A DNA stretch of 64,000 nucleotides from Phoronis australis (lineage: Eukaryota; Phoronida; Phoronidae), in contig NMRA01000299.1 in NCBI GenBank assembly GCA_002633005.1, positions 1 through 64,000 on the forward strand, given 5' to 3'. The notes beneath the pieces were generated by a model that worked only from the letters and a program-made list of their open reading frames with translations, made no database searches and was not told where the DNA came from. Shown here piece by piece: positions 48,477 to 59,020 of this stretch (position 1 is the first letter of the stretch; each line of letters begins with the position of its first letter). A program made the position numbers and the translations under genes.

Positions 48477-48653
48477 TGGGAGGCTGTGGGGACCCTGGAA
48501 GAGCCCTTTACTCCACACGACATGTGGTTAACTTCAACACGCTGCAGAATGTCACATACACATGCCGTCGAGGTTATGAATGGAATGGTGTCGGCAACCT
48601 ACATAGACAGTGTTTGAAAAGTGGTTGGACAGGCAGCCTGCCCATCTGCGAGA
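48477..48653 (+). CDS. Sushi/CCP module 11
   Basis: The acceptor is ATGTTTTTTCAG and the donor GAGA/GTAAGT, both in phase 1. The protein reads GGCGDPGRALYSTR, VTYTCRRGYEW, HRQC, SGWTGSLPIC. One residue is missing before the tryptophan relative to its sisters (SGW rather than SG.W). Confidence 0.9.
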
Positions 48654-48688
48654 GTAAGTGTTTTCAAAGTAATGCATGACTTCTTTTA

Positions 48689-50000
48689 TGCACCCACATA
48701 TTTATATGTTGGTGCATATTGCCGTCATCTCCGTCTGGGCATCCGGCGTCCACAGCTGTGTCTCGTAAACCCCTCGCAGGATCTTGATGAAATTTGGCTG
48801 ATTGGTTCCTATTAAACTGATGACAAACGACAAATATCATACAGATCTGACTTCCAGACATGTGCCCCCTTGTGGCAGTTTTATTTTTTTATGTTTGCCT
48901 CTGCATCTTCAAAGTTCCTCAACTGATTTTTGTGAAATTTGGCACATAAGCATCTATTAGTGAGATGACACTAACCGTCTGTTTTTGGACGGACTCAATG
49001 TATTTTGTGCCACCTAGTGGCCGTTTTTACTGTTTTCGAGTCTGTTTTTTGCGTCCACCCCTCTATGAACCAAACCACTTAAGGATGATTGGGAAAATTG
49101 GCATGTATGCTCTTACTATGAATAAGAAGACTGATGATGATTTTTCGATGACGCGAGTTACTGTGACACCTCCTAGTGGCAGTTTTTTGCACCCATGACT
49201 ATCTCCTATACACTCTGCAGGATCTTTACTAAATTTAGCAAGTGTATTTGTATGAAGTTGATAACAGACGACGACAACTTTCGGACAGATCTGTATACAG
49301 GTGTGTCCCCTAGTGGCAATTTTTATTTTTTTGTGTTTACCTCAGTCTGTATCTTCAAAGGTCCTCAACGGATTTTCATAAAATTTTGAATATAGGCCTG
49401 TATTAGTGAGATGACGCTCCTCCCATTTTTGGAAGGATTCAATGTATTTTACGCCACCTATTGGCTATTTTTGATGTTTTCGAATCTGTTTTTTGGCGTT
49501 CGCCCCTCTATCAACCAAACCATTCAAAAGACGATTGTGAAAATTGGCATTTTTATATATGTTCTCAGTCTGAAGAGAACGGTTGACGATGACGACTTCG
49601 ACTACTGCTGTGCCTCCTAGTGGCAGTTTTTTTTGGCGCCCTTAGCTACATGTCCTAAGCCCACTGTAGGATCTTTATTAAATTTAGCAAGTGTATTCAT
49701 GAAGTTGAGGACAGAAAATGACAACTTTGAGACGTATCCGATAAACGCTGTGTCCCCTATTGGCAATTTCATTTTTTTCGGTTTTTCTTTGTTTCTCTGA
49801 AGTTTCTTGACAGATTTTTATGAAAATTAATAAATAGCTTTCTATCTAAGAAATGATGGCATGTTCCTGTTTTGGGATGGATTTGATCTATTTAGTGCAA
49901 TGTATTGGCCATTCTTGTGGTACAAATAAACATCCTTAGGAGGACACCATTTGCTGTGCATTCGTGGGCGCATTTCAATGCTCCGCTTTGCTCTTGTTTC
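48689..50000 (+). repeat. Repeat family A, longest copy
   Basis: Opens with a hairpin in which TGCACCCACATA faces TATGTTGGTGCA. Inside, two or more cycles of about 450 bases repeat the phrases CCTAGTGGCAGTTTTTT, TTTAGCAAGTGTATT, GACAACTTT, GTGTCCCCTAGTGGCAATTT and GAAATTTGGCAC. It closes with a CGCATTTCAATGCTCCGC stretch. It starts only about 35 bases after the splice donor of module 11. No transposase is encoded, so it is probably a non-autonomous element. Confidence 0.75.
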
Positions 50001-50529
50001 TGTTACATATGTGGTAAAATCTCTCCAAATTCGGACACAACATGGCAGACTAGAGAAATTTTTATTTTCTCATGTTTTCATAAATGATGTTTTTATCAAA
50101 TTAATGCTTTACCATGTTCAAGTTCTGTATTACAGCTGTCATCAGAAAGTAAGTTAAAAAACTGTGGGTATTCTCCACAACTGTTAGAAGAGCTTGAAAA
50201 TTGTAAAACAGTTAATTTTGGCAATTATTTTTGTCCGTAATTGGTGAGATTTTACTGTGTATAACTTTTTGCATTGCTGTTGTCTTGCATGTATTACAAG
50301 CTGTTGACTGTGGATGATGACAACTGTGACCCAACAATGAAGGTGTTTGAATGTGGCACGTTGTCATAACTTTAAAGATGCTTCCGTAACAACATTTAGA
50401 AGGTTTATGTATTGTACTCATCTGAGCTAATGCCCATGCTGCTTGAATGGGGTAATTGATAAAACAAGGGTCCTAAAGTTCTTGTGAGAGGAGTACTGAC
50501 AAGAACCCAGGGACTTTAAGGGAAGTTTC

Positions 50530-50625
50530 CGTATGATAAACTCGTGGGTTTTAAGCCGAGCATTCGAGTTTTTAATTTGAAAGTGAAAATTTTGAAATTT
50601 TGAGGGTGAGCATTAACCCAGACAG
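50530..50625. repeat. Short inverted-repeat remnant
   Basis: Starts GTATGATAAACTCGTGGGTT, then TTAAGCCGAGCATTCGAG, and ends with GGGTGAGCATTAACCC. The partly inverted ends resemble a very short derivative of the GGTTAA-GCCCA elements. Confidence 0.4.
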
Positions 50626-51585
50626 CTACTGTCCAACCCGAATCTATTAGTTAGAGCAGGCCATTGAATGTATTAGAAACTTGGTCCATTTCTTGGCACC
50701 TTGTTCTTTGCTAATATATTTGTACTAGTTCTGTTGTCGTCAAGATGCCTCTTTTCATCTAAGGCCCTATTGTGTAGAGTACAGCAATTGATCTATCGCC
50801 TGGATTTTGAGTGATGGTTTAACTTACCAATCAGAACGCAGCATTCTTGACACACTTTCGTTTCCAAGTCACCCGACAAATTACATGATATCAGGCAAAA
50901 GTTATTGTGCGCTTGTCGACTTTTTGCAATTGGGTGGAGCTTGCTATAGGTCAATTATGGCATTCTCTAAAACACTGACTAAAATAAAATGATATATTGT
51001 GGACTAAAATTTGTGATTTTAACTGTTTGGCTTCTGAAATTGAATTCCTCGTAAAAAGTTAAGAATCATTTTCAACAGTACTAAAGAAATACAATAAAAA
51101 TTAGCCAAATTAGATGCGCTAGGTTTCGTTTCTTTGGTACCCATTGATGAATGTTTTTAGTAACTTTGAGCTGTGGTTGATAATTGGCTTGTGAGTCATA
51201 CATGGTACAGGACAATAAAGCATTCGATTTTGCTCAACGATGAACAAGACTGAAATGTCTGTACTTAAGCCTCAGTTTAGAAACCGTTGTCGTAACGTGT
51301 TGAAACCAAAATGGAGGTTTTAAAATGGTACTTTGTTATCTTCAATTTCACTTCCAGACAATTAAGCTACTGATCTCGTTTAGTTTTGCTTGATGCTTAG
51401 TGTTTATTATGTGTAGCTGTATACCTTTCTTTTTTACTGCATTTGTTGATTTGTAGAAGCCCATAGTGATTATATTGCAGAAATATTGAATACGGCTGCA
51501 ATCGATGGTCATTGTATTTAGTCATGCATTTGGAGTTTGAGGACGAGCAGCATAGTATCTCGTTAAAAAATTCTATTTCGTTCAG

Positions 51586-51762
51586 GAAAGTGCTGTGGCG
51601 AACCAGACCCAGTACCGTTAAGCAAACGCTATGGTAGCAGCTTCTGCTACCAAGATTTGCTTGTCTACGCATGCAATTTGGAGTACGAACTCTCTGCTGG
51701 GGACAGTCGGCGTATTTGTTCTGAGAATAGGACATGGACAGGCTCTGCTCCAGTCTGTGACA
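51586..51762 (+). CDS. Sushi/CCP module 12 (six cysteines)
   Basis: The acceptor is CTATTTCGTTCAG and the donor GACA/GTAAGT, both in phase 1; the frame has no ATG. The protein reads GKCCGEPDPVPLSKRYG, SSFCYQDLLVYACNLEYEL, RRIC, RTWTGSAPVC. It has the normal four cysteines plus two extra ones, one in the CC pair and one in SSFCYQ, which could form an additional intramodule disulfide. LEY replaces the usual .GY after the second cysteine. Confidence 0.88.
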
Positions 51763-53230
51763 GTAAGTGATTTAATCTGCAAGATGGTGATGAGGAAGTT
51801 ATTGATCAAGCTGCTATTGTGGTAGCAGGCTGTGATACTAATAGTGAGTGACATGGTGAGTGACATGTATTTTATAAAGCTGAGCAGTGTCAATCAACTT
51901 TTGGTTAATTTCCAAATACTTGTCATTTGTCCCGCTTTTGAACATCGCCTGTAAACAATACCAGGATCAAATGCAAAAGAACTTTGCAGTGTTTTGGGCT
52001 TGATCAAGACAGCTTAACTGGTTCCTCCTTGTCCATTTTTCAGCAGTCAGCTGCTGATGAAATAAATCTCTATTCATGAAGTCGTGATTGAGATTAATTG
52101 GCTTCACTCATGTATATGTGATCAGGTGATTAGGATTTAGCACAGGACATTTTGTTTGCTGATAAAAGCTTTACAATAATTTTGGTGTAATGTTTAAAAA
52201 ATCAGTGAAAAACAGTTTTTGTAAAACTTACCGAGTTTTTGAATTTTTCAAGTCGGCTCAGTAAAAGTCACTTTGCATTCAGTAGAAAACTTTTGTTCGA
52301 TACTCATGATCAATACAAATCTATGAAACAATAGGATGAGGGTGCAGACAGTGTTATGGAATAACTCCACAGATCACTCAGAGTGAGATGCCATAGTTTC
52401 CATCGAAGGATATGATCTTGTCATGATGTATCATTTAAACAGTATTTACTAAATATTACTTATTTTTTCACGCAGTCCTGTTTTTGATGATTTTTTTTTC
52501 TGGTTTTTTCCTAATTTTTTGCTTAGATGTAAAATACTACCTATTATGTGTGTCTTCAGTAACTGCATCACCGTTTAGTGTGTATTCCTGATTCGCTAGC
52601 TCATTATTTAAACATGGATTTGTTGCTGCGTAAAAATTCCATCTTGAATTTGAAATATAGCATTTTACTTCTGGAGAATAGGTTCGTCATTGGTCTCTAG
52701 AGGCATTGTAGATGTAAAAAAGTCACTTACTTAGAGACGTGGTTGGTTGTTAGCAGACATTTCGACCTGGTCCGCCAGGTCTTTGTCGATGAATGAGGGA
52801 TTTCCCACCTCGTTAAGAATGCTGGAATACACGGGGGGTAAGTGGAGTCCTCTGTCCCAGTTCAGGAGGGGGCCCTGACTGTTGATGTTTATGGCTTCTT
52901 TGAGATTACGAGTATGCCAATTTTGTTCTTTGGCTAGGATCCTACATAACGATAAATCATCGTGACAGACCGTCCGGAGTTGGTATATGGCGCAAGTCTG
53001 GACGGTCTGGGGTCAACAAAAAACACAGTTCAATTGTGCGTGTACACCAATGTGATAAAAGAGAGTAGTTCTACTTGCTGTGTCAGTTGCAGATATGCTT
53101 ATCTCTTTTATGACACACAATGTGAGACCAGGCAAAGTGTATTCAAAATAACGTGGATAAATCAATGGAGTGTGAGACCCCTAAGGTCCCTGTCAAGTCC
53201 TCGCGACAATTCTACGTTATGTAGATGACG

Positions 53231-53458
53231 CTAGAGAGGTGGTGTGCCCAGTCGCCAAAATATGTTCCGCCACAGCTGTTGGTCTAGTTTCAGATGTTCT
53301 TTGAATCTGGTAAGGAACGGTCTCTTGGTTTCTCCAATGTAGGTGTGGTTGGGATCCTGGTCACATTTCAGCTGGTATATGACCCCACATTGTTTAGCCA
53401 TCGGGGTTGGGTCTTTGGGTCTGACTAGTAGGGAACGGAGGGTGTTGATAGGTTTCAT
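53231..53458 (-). pseudogene. GIY-YIG endonuclease domain of the Penelope-like element
   Basis: Contains KQCGVIYQLKC, then HTYIGETKRPFLTRFKEHL, the GIY and YIG strands with the arginine of the first helix. It is in a different frame from the reverse transcriptase. In intact elements this domain nicks the target DNA. Confidence 0.85.
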
Positions 53459-54051
53459 GTAACAGGAAATTCCGTGGTTCTGTAGGTGTGTTGTAGGTGT
53501 TCAGATACTCCTCTTATGTATGGGATGGCAGCGGAGGGACCATCGAGTTTTTCAGTAGATTTACGACTAGGGGGGTCAGAAAACATCCATTCCTGGTATC
53601 CGTTAACTCGCAAAGCATCTTCAACGTGGTCCATCTCTTCGACATAGTCACGGTAGTCAGTGATGTAACGATCAGCTCTATCCAGGAGGGTACGGGCGAC
53701 AGAATGTTTGTGCTTTAAGGGGTGGTTGGAAGAAAACTGGAGGTATTGGTCCCTATGTGTTGGTTTCCTGTAGATCTTGATTTTGATGGAGCCAATATCG
53801 ACCACATGTATGCATAGATCCAAGAACGGTAAGATTCTGTTGATTTCTGTCTCCATGGTTAATAGAATGCAGTTGTCAATACTGTTGATGTGACCTGTGA
53901 AGGTGAAGATGTCACTTTCCGGGAGCATGACAAAAGTGTCATCCACATATCTGAGCCAGATGGGTGAGGGTCTGGGTGTCGACGCCAAAGCAGTCTGTTC
54001 AAACTCTTCCATGTATGTTTTGGCTATGATGGGAGACACAGGGGATCCCAT
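53455..54051 (-). pseudogene. Penelope-like reverse transcriptase, C-terminal part
   Basis: Starts in GLAMGSPVSPIIA, with the catalytic box in WLRYVDDTFVML, then LPFLDLCIH, IYRKPTHRDQYLQF, NHPLKHKHSVARTL and NGYQEWM. These blocks are diagnostic of Penelope-like rather than LINE or LTR reverse transcriptases. The frame is open for 198 codons but lacks the N-terminal fingers. It runs into the next frame by a one-step frameshift near 53456. Confidence 0.85.
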
Positions 54052-54369
54052 AGCAAGTCCATGGCATTGCTGGTAGAAACTGTTGTTGCATGAGAAATAT
54101 GCAAGTTCATTTTATTTTCATGTTGCATGGTAAAAAATATTGCTTGTGGATCATTTGTTTTTCATTTTTTTTTTCAAAAGACCACCAAAGAGCTATTGGT
54201 GGTCCCACACTGAAAAGGTTTTCAGCAAACACTCTCCGCAACCTTGCTGCAAACTTAAGGAAAGCTTAGTGCAAAATTTTTTGCAGACCAGCTGTAAACA
54301 CGTAAAATAATTGCATTGTAACCATTAGAAAGTTAAAAAAACTTTGAAATTGGTTGTTTTAATTCTTAG

Positions 54370-54549
54370 GAATCAGTTGTGGAAAGCCAGAAAACACTGA
54401 CATCGCCGTGCAAATAACCGGATCTTCTTACAAAGTGGGAGATGTTGTGCACTATGCCTGTAAAGCTGGCTACTTCTACATTGGAGGATCCTACAATCGG
54501 ACATGTCGCATGGATAAAAAATGGAGTGATGCACCCATGAGATGTAAAC
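54370..54549 (+). CDS. Sushi/CCP module 13
   Basis: The acceptor is TTAATTCTTAG and the donor AAAC/GTAAGT, both in phase 1. The protein reads ISCGKPENTDIAVQITG, VHYACKAGYFYIGG, NRTC, KWSDAPMRC. A complete module; WSD replaces WSG. A SINE begins about 20 bases after its donor. Confidence 0.9.
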
Positions 54550-54569
54550 GTAAGTGGATTGTCAGAGGA

Positions 54570-54715
54570 GGCAGTGTGGCCTGGTTGATAAGTGCCCGGT
54601 TTCTTTACTCGAGGTCGTGGGTTCGAATCCCACCAGGTCACACTGCTAAATCCTTGGGCCAGGTTTCTAGCTGACCTCAGCTCAGTTTTAACCATATATT
54701 AATAAAGCATAAAAT
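54570..54715 (+). mobile_element. tRNA-derived SINE
   Basis: A tRNA-like head at 54571-54646 has a box-A-like TGGCCTGGTTGATAAGTGC, a canonical box B GGTTCGAATCC, a perfect T-arm stem (GTGGG/CCCAC) and an 8-bp end stem (GCAGTGTG/CACACTGC). A tRNA-unrelated body (CCTTGGGCCAGGTTTCTAGC) and an AATAAAGCATAAAAT tail follow. The anticodon arm does not fold cleanly, so it is not a functional tRNA gene. Confidence 0.85.
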
Positions 54716-55261
54716 ATTTCCAGGTGATCAGTGCAATGGGCCCACATGCGAGGCCTGCACATGTCTGATACGTGTATCAGACTGCCTGCAATTATTTTTT
54801 TTTGAAGTGGATTTTCTGTGTTTTATCAGTTGCTTGACAATTATCCGTGAATACTAGAATAGAATATGAACTGTCTTATGAGTGCTGACAGTCACGTCTG
54901 ATGAAACGCCCTTAAAGAGTTCCCACCATGCATTTTCTTAGTTTTTGAGGTTTCAGTTAGCGAACTTTCTTCACAACTCCTGTTTGGCACTCAGTCTGGT
55001 AAAAACAACAGTGGCAGAGACGGTCTTCCATCTGCTACGTACAACTCCGATAACAGAAAAATATTTTTAAAGAAATTTTTGGCTTGTTCCTTAGCAACAG
55101 GTATATTAAAAGCTATTAAATCTATTAATAAAATTCTTTTTGAGGCACAGGGTCATGGTGGGAATTCTTTAATTTCAAGAGCAATTTTATCTTTACAGGC
55201 ATCAGGATAGACATCTCAGTGAAATTTTTAGTTTGTGAGAAAGCCATCATTATATTAAACA

Positions 55262-55532
55262 AATAACATAATTTTATATGAAGATAACAACAGACGACGA
55301 CTTTCAGGCGGATCCAACGGACACTGTGCCCACCAGTGGGAATTTCATTTTATTCTGTTTCCTTTGTTTCTCTGAAGTTCCTTGACAGATTTTTATGAAA
55401 TATGGCATGTTCCTTTTTTTGGATGGATTGTATGTTTTGGCCATTTTTATGATAGAAAAAAATAACCCTAAAAGCACCATTTGCAATGCATGTATTGGCG
55501 TATTTCAACGCTCCGCGTTTGTCTTGTTATAA
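55262..55532 (+). repeat. Repeat family A, 3' part
   Basis: Matches about 49690-50000: ACAACAGACGACGACTTTC, CCAGTGGGAATTTCATTTTA, GTTCCTTGACAGATTTTTAT, GGATGGATTG, then the closing GCGTATTTCAACGCTCCGCG. Confidence 0.7.
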
Positions 55533-55561
55533 TTGTGAATTTCAACTTTTCAAAGCATGGA

Positions 55562-57935
55562 TACCGTAAACATTTAGGTTAACGCCCATGTTCACTTAAC
55601 CACCCATCCCCTACTTTAGGTGGATTTTCGATTTAACCGCCCACTGCTCGGTTAACTGCCCCTTTGCGATTTTTGATTTAAGATTTCCAGTTAAGGGCCC
55701 ACCTCTCAGTTAAGCGCCCATCCCCAACTTTTGAATTGATTTTACGCTCCCAATGTTGAGGAAACGCACGATTACCCATTTTTAGATAAAATTCGATGAT
55801 AACAAAAAATGCAACGACAGCGTCGGAGACGGTGGTTTGGCAATGTGAATTATAATACAAGTAACAACATTTTTGTCCTGGGTCATGGATTTGCTTCAAA
55901 ATGTCTCTTTATTTTCTTCCCATGTTCACAAAACTAAGAACCCCCCGGCTTCAATACCTGTGATTTCAGCGATGCCGTCTGCTGCGCTAAGTTTCCGTCG
56001 GCAGTGCTCTAGATAAAACGTATATTCGAAAAAATAAAGCCAGAGAAACGTGACAGTGTTCTTGCCAACACTCCTAACTCATGACAGCGTTTTCCCGTTC
56101 AGTGACTTTACCATACACAGGGGGTTGTGAGCATGTGATAACATCTAGCTTCTTTGTTAACTGCCAAGCACGGTCTTTTGTCTGGTATGACAACAGGTGG
56201 GCCAATTATCTACCAAGCTTTTTACAGACCACATGTGAACACCATTAAACCCAGAGTGAATTTGGTACATTCTGAAAGAATAGATTGTCGTAACTTCGGT
56301 TGCAGTTGGGCCATTTTGGCGATTCAAAAACTAAACATGATCACCATTTGACGAGGATTTCAGAAATGCTATTGGTTTATGTTCAAATATATTATAACTT
56401 GACTTTTATTTTTAACAGCACAGCTCAGTCAGGCTATTACGATCTTAATGGAGGTTAGAGCAATTATCGAACAAAAGAGAGCTGGCCCTCCAACCATGAA
56501 TGCCAGAATTGAGTTAATCAGTCGTGTAAGATATTGGCTAAGGGGTTAAACTTCCCAACTTGTTGTTGGGCTATAGAATCGAACAAGTTGGGAGCAACGG
56601 GATAATGCCGTAATGTCACTTTAGGCGGGAAGCTTGGATTTTGAAGAATTCCTTAACTTTGTGAATCCACCTATACCTTTTTAGCCCTTCCGCATATTTT
56701 TGTTATTTCATTGGCTAGTTTCAACCAGAACAAAATCCTTACCGTTCGAGTCTGAAATATCTATGATGTAGGCTGACTGAAAATTGGCAGCAGTGGGGAG
56801 GGTGTGAAACCCTTGGGTCTACTGGAACATCGAGCCACGAATTATTATAACTGAGACTTTGCGTTGCAGTTTTGGGGTACTCTGGTTTTTTAAAACAGCA
56901 GGAGGCCCAAGTTCAGTGTCAAATAAACAACCGGTCAGCTTAAACCTACAGTCAAGTCACTATACTTTTTACACCTTTTTTTTACTGTCACTGTTCTCTT
57001 TTGATGTGCGACTTAGGTGTGGTGCGCGCGTGCGACTTCCCACACACTGGAATGCAAGTTACGTTGACTGCGTTTTTGGGGGGCGTTGCGCGCAAACAGC
57101 GGGACCGAACAGTGTCGCAGTATGATATTGTATGTGATATTATAATAGGATATTCTGGAAGTCTTGCATGTAAAATAAAAAATTTTTCCATCACAAAATT
57201 TGGTAAGTTGATCGTTTACAATGAATAGAAACATCGCTGTTTTGTGACGTTTTATAACATAGGGCGTGGTCTGTACATTGGAAATTCCAGGTTGCATGTT
57301 ACGACTAAATACAAGATGACCAAAATCTGGCTTATGTCTGCGTACCTCCGCCGGGCGGTCAAAATAAAACAGCCGCAGAACCTTACGTTGAAAATATCAT
57401 TGAATCACGGAGTCTCGAACATAAACATCCCAAACACAAAAAAACACCTGAATTAGTTTTTCAAACTTTAATTACAAATAATTTAAAACTGCTATGTAAC
57501 ACGTGACTCTGCTGTGACCTTTGCAGCATGTGAAGCTTGCATGCGCGCACTTTGCACTGTCACGTCAGTGAGGATATATAGTTGCAATCCAAGTGGAGCG
57601 CTGCATTAAGTCACAGGTCATCTGCGCTCTACAGGTACAGCTCTAACAAGACCGTAGGACGACACGGGCTATTACTCAGCAGTTTTGAAATTTAACTGAA
57701 ATCATTAATCTTAGAGCAACAGAACCTTTGTTGGGATCATCCGCTGTTATGACAATTTTAGAGTCATTTGGCGACTGGCGATAAAGCTCGGAAAAGTGCT
57801 ACGCATTTCAACCAGGTGTGGGGACTGAGATGATGAGGTTAATTAAAGCGCCCATGTCTGGTTAACCGCCCTGACCCCGATGTTTTGAGTTTGCCAATTT
57901 ATCCATCCAGGGCGTTAACCCGAAAGTTTACGGTA
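55562..57935. mobile_element. Inverted-repeat element, GGTTAA-GCCCA type, copy 3
   Basis: The left end TACCGTAAACATTTAGGTTA is matched in reverse by the right end (TTAACCCGAAAGTTTACGGTA). The left cluster repeats phrases like TTAACCGCCCACTGCTCGGT. The interior is shared with 45444-47317, and a family C repeat is nested in it at 56262-56610. With 2.4 kb it is the longest copy. No transposase frame was recognised. Confidence 0.8.
56262..56610 (+). repeat. Dispersed repeat family C, copy 2 (nested)
   Basis: Shares its body with 2536-2760 and, inverted, with 38774-39085. One end is a hairpin (56552-56593) in which TCCCAACTTGTTGTTGGG lies opposite AACAAGTTGGGA. Confidence 0.75.
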
Positions 57936-58843
57936 TATTAGCTTCCAAAAATATTAAAGAATTGCACCAGTATTGTTGAAAATTGTCTGAGGGAATTCAA
58001 GAAAATATTCTAATTGTTATCACTGTCTTAAACTTTCCAAAGCCATGGTTTGCTTGTTCAGTTGTTTGCCACGGTATACCTTGTTTTGTAAGTATATTAT
58101 TTGTCAGTATCTTCATTTACACGACTCAAGCCAAACAGTTTGAAAATTCACCAGTTTTATTCCATGATATATCAATGTATTTTGGCCAGTGTTTTATTGC
58201 TGTGAAGCCATAGCTAATGTAGTGATCCACTTCACACAATGATCTTTGATCTGATTTCCCAGTATATTGGGCGAATATTGGGTATTTGAAAACCCGTCCA
58301 GTGAAAGTAGCCGCCCTCATGGTTTATTTGATCTTGCACTCATCCCAGCTTTATCCAATTTTCTGTAGTAAAAGTTAATGTAGATAGCATCAAACTGAGC
58401 ATGGACTTCATTTCTGGGTTTGATTGGCTCATGCTACAAATTTAACTTGGTTGGCTTCACTGAAAAATTGTTTCTACCTATTTTTGTGTTACCTTTGGGT
58501 GAAGTTGTCTTTATTGTGAACAAATATCAACAATTAGTTTTTAAAGCATCAAAAGTGACCCGGTAATAGTAAAGTGCTAGCTTTAAATCCAAGCCCTTCA
58601 GCACCCTCTAAAAACACATGGCTGAGAAACATTAACATGAATCTTTTACCAGTGATATTGATGGCCTGAGGCAAATTATTTGAGGGCAACCTTTTGTAAC
58701 CTGTCTGAGGATGGCTCATGTTTCATGCACACTTTTAGTTTCAGTATTTTGCTTCATGTTAAAGAATTACAAAGATGCTGTGAAATAGGGGTTTCTAGTG
58801 AACTGTTTTCATACCCTAATAACTGGCTTCATTCAAACAACAG

Positions 58844-59020
58844 TTGTATGGTGTGGGCAACCTCCCATGATTTCAAGAACTCGGCGCAGTGGCAACTCTT
58901 TCTACTACCAAGATATTGTGCTGTACACCTGTTTTACTGGCTATAATCTGACCAATGGCAGCCTAGTTAAAGAGTGCCAGGAGAACGGAAGCTGGAGTGG
59001 AGATGACCCTCGTTGTGATC
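58844..59020 (+). CDS. Sushi/CCP module 14 (membrane-proximal)
   Basis: The acceptor is TTCAAACAACAG and the donor GATC/GTAAGT, both in phase 1. The protein reads VWCGQPPMISRTRRSG, VLYTCFTGYNLTNG, KEC, GSWSGDDPRC. It shares FYYQDIVLYTC-like wording with modules 9 and 12 (FYQD.L.YTC, FCYQDLLVYAC), which suggests common ancestry of these three. Confidence 0.9.

Larger units (their letters stand above)
48654..51585. other. Intron
   Basis: Begins with repeat family A (48689-50000). A possible decayed CCP exon start at 50300 was judged too short to accept. A short GCCC-type remnant lies at 50530-50625. The rest is unassigned. Confidence 0.55.
52670..54115 (-). mobile_element. Penelope-like retroelement, 5' truncated
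   Basis: Reverse-strand coding pieces appear in Penelope order: reverse transcriptase, GIY-YIG endonuclease, then a C-terminal tail (ILAKEQNWHTRNLKEAININ and NPSFIDKDLADQVEMSANN, about 52960-52770) and the non-coding end. The same 3' end is repeated at 7100-7262. About 270 bases of unrelated sequence (52962-53228) separate the endonuclease from the tail, with a 10-bp inverted repeat at one edge (52966-52975 and 53000-53009). The element cannot be active as read. Confidence 0.85.
51763..54369. other. Intron
   Basis: The downstream half holds a reverse-strand Penelope-like element (52670-54115). 51763-52669 shows no gene or repeat that I can support. Confidence 0.6.
54550..58843. other. Intron
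   Basis: Holds a SINE (54570-54715), the tail of repeat family A (55262-55532), a long inverted-repeat element (55562-57935) with nested repeat family C. 57936-58843 shows only short frames and a CAAACAACAG acceptor. Confidence 0.6.

Noticed and set aside
50296-50400. Possible decayed CCP exon (ACAAG followed by CTGTTGACTGTGGA)
   Set aside because: Only about 16 bases resemble the start of CCP exons 2 and 4; two stops follow at once and no further cysteine pattern appears. Chance or a very old pseudo-exon.
52700-52830. Hammerhead ribozyme in the Penelope-like 3' end
   Set aside because: Some Penelope elements carry one, but I could not find the CUGANGA and GAAA core with three stems here; the stretch reads as coding tail.
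54571-54646. tRNA gene
   Set aside because: The T arm and boxes are good, but the anticodon arm does not pair properly and a SINE-type body and tail follow.
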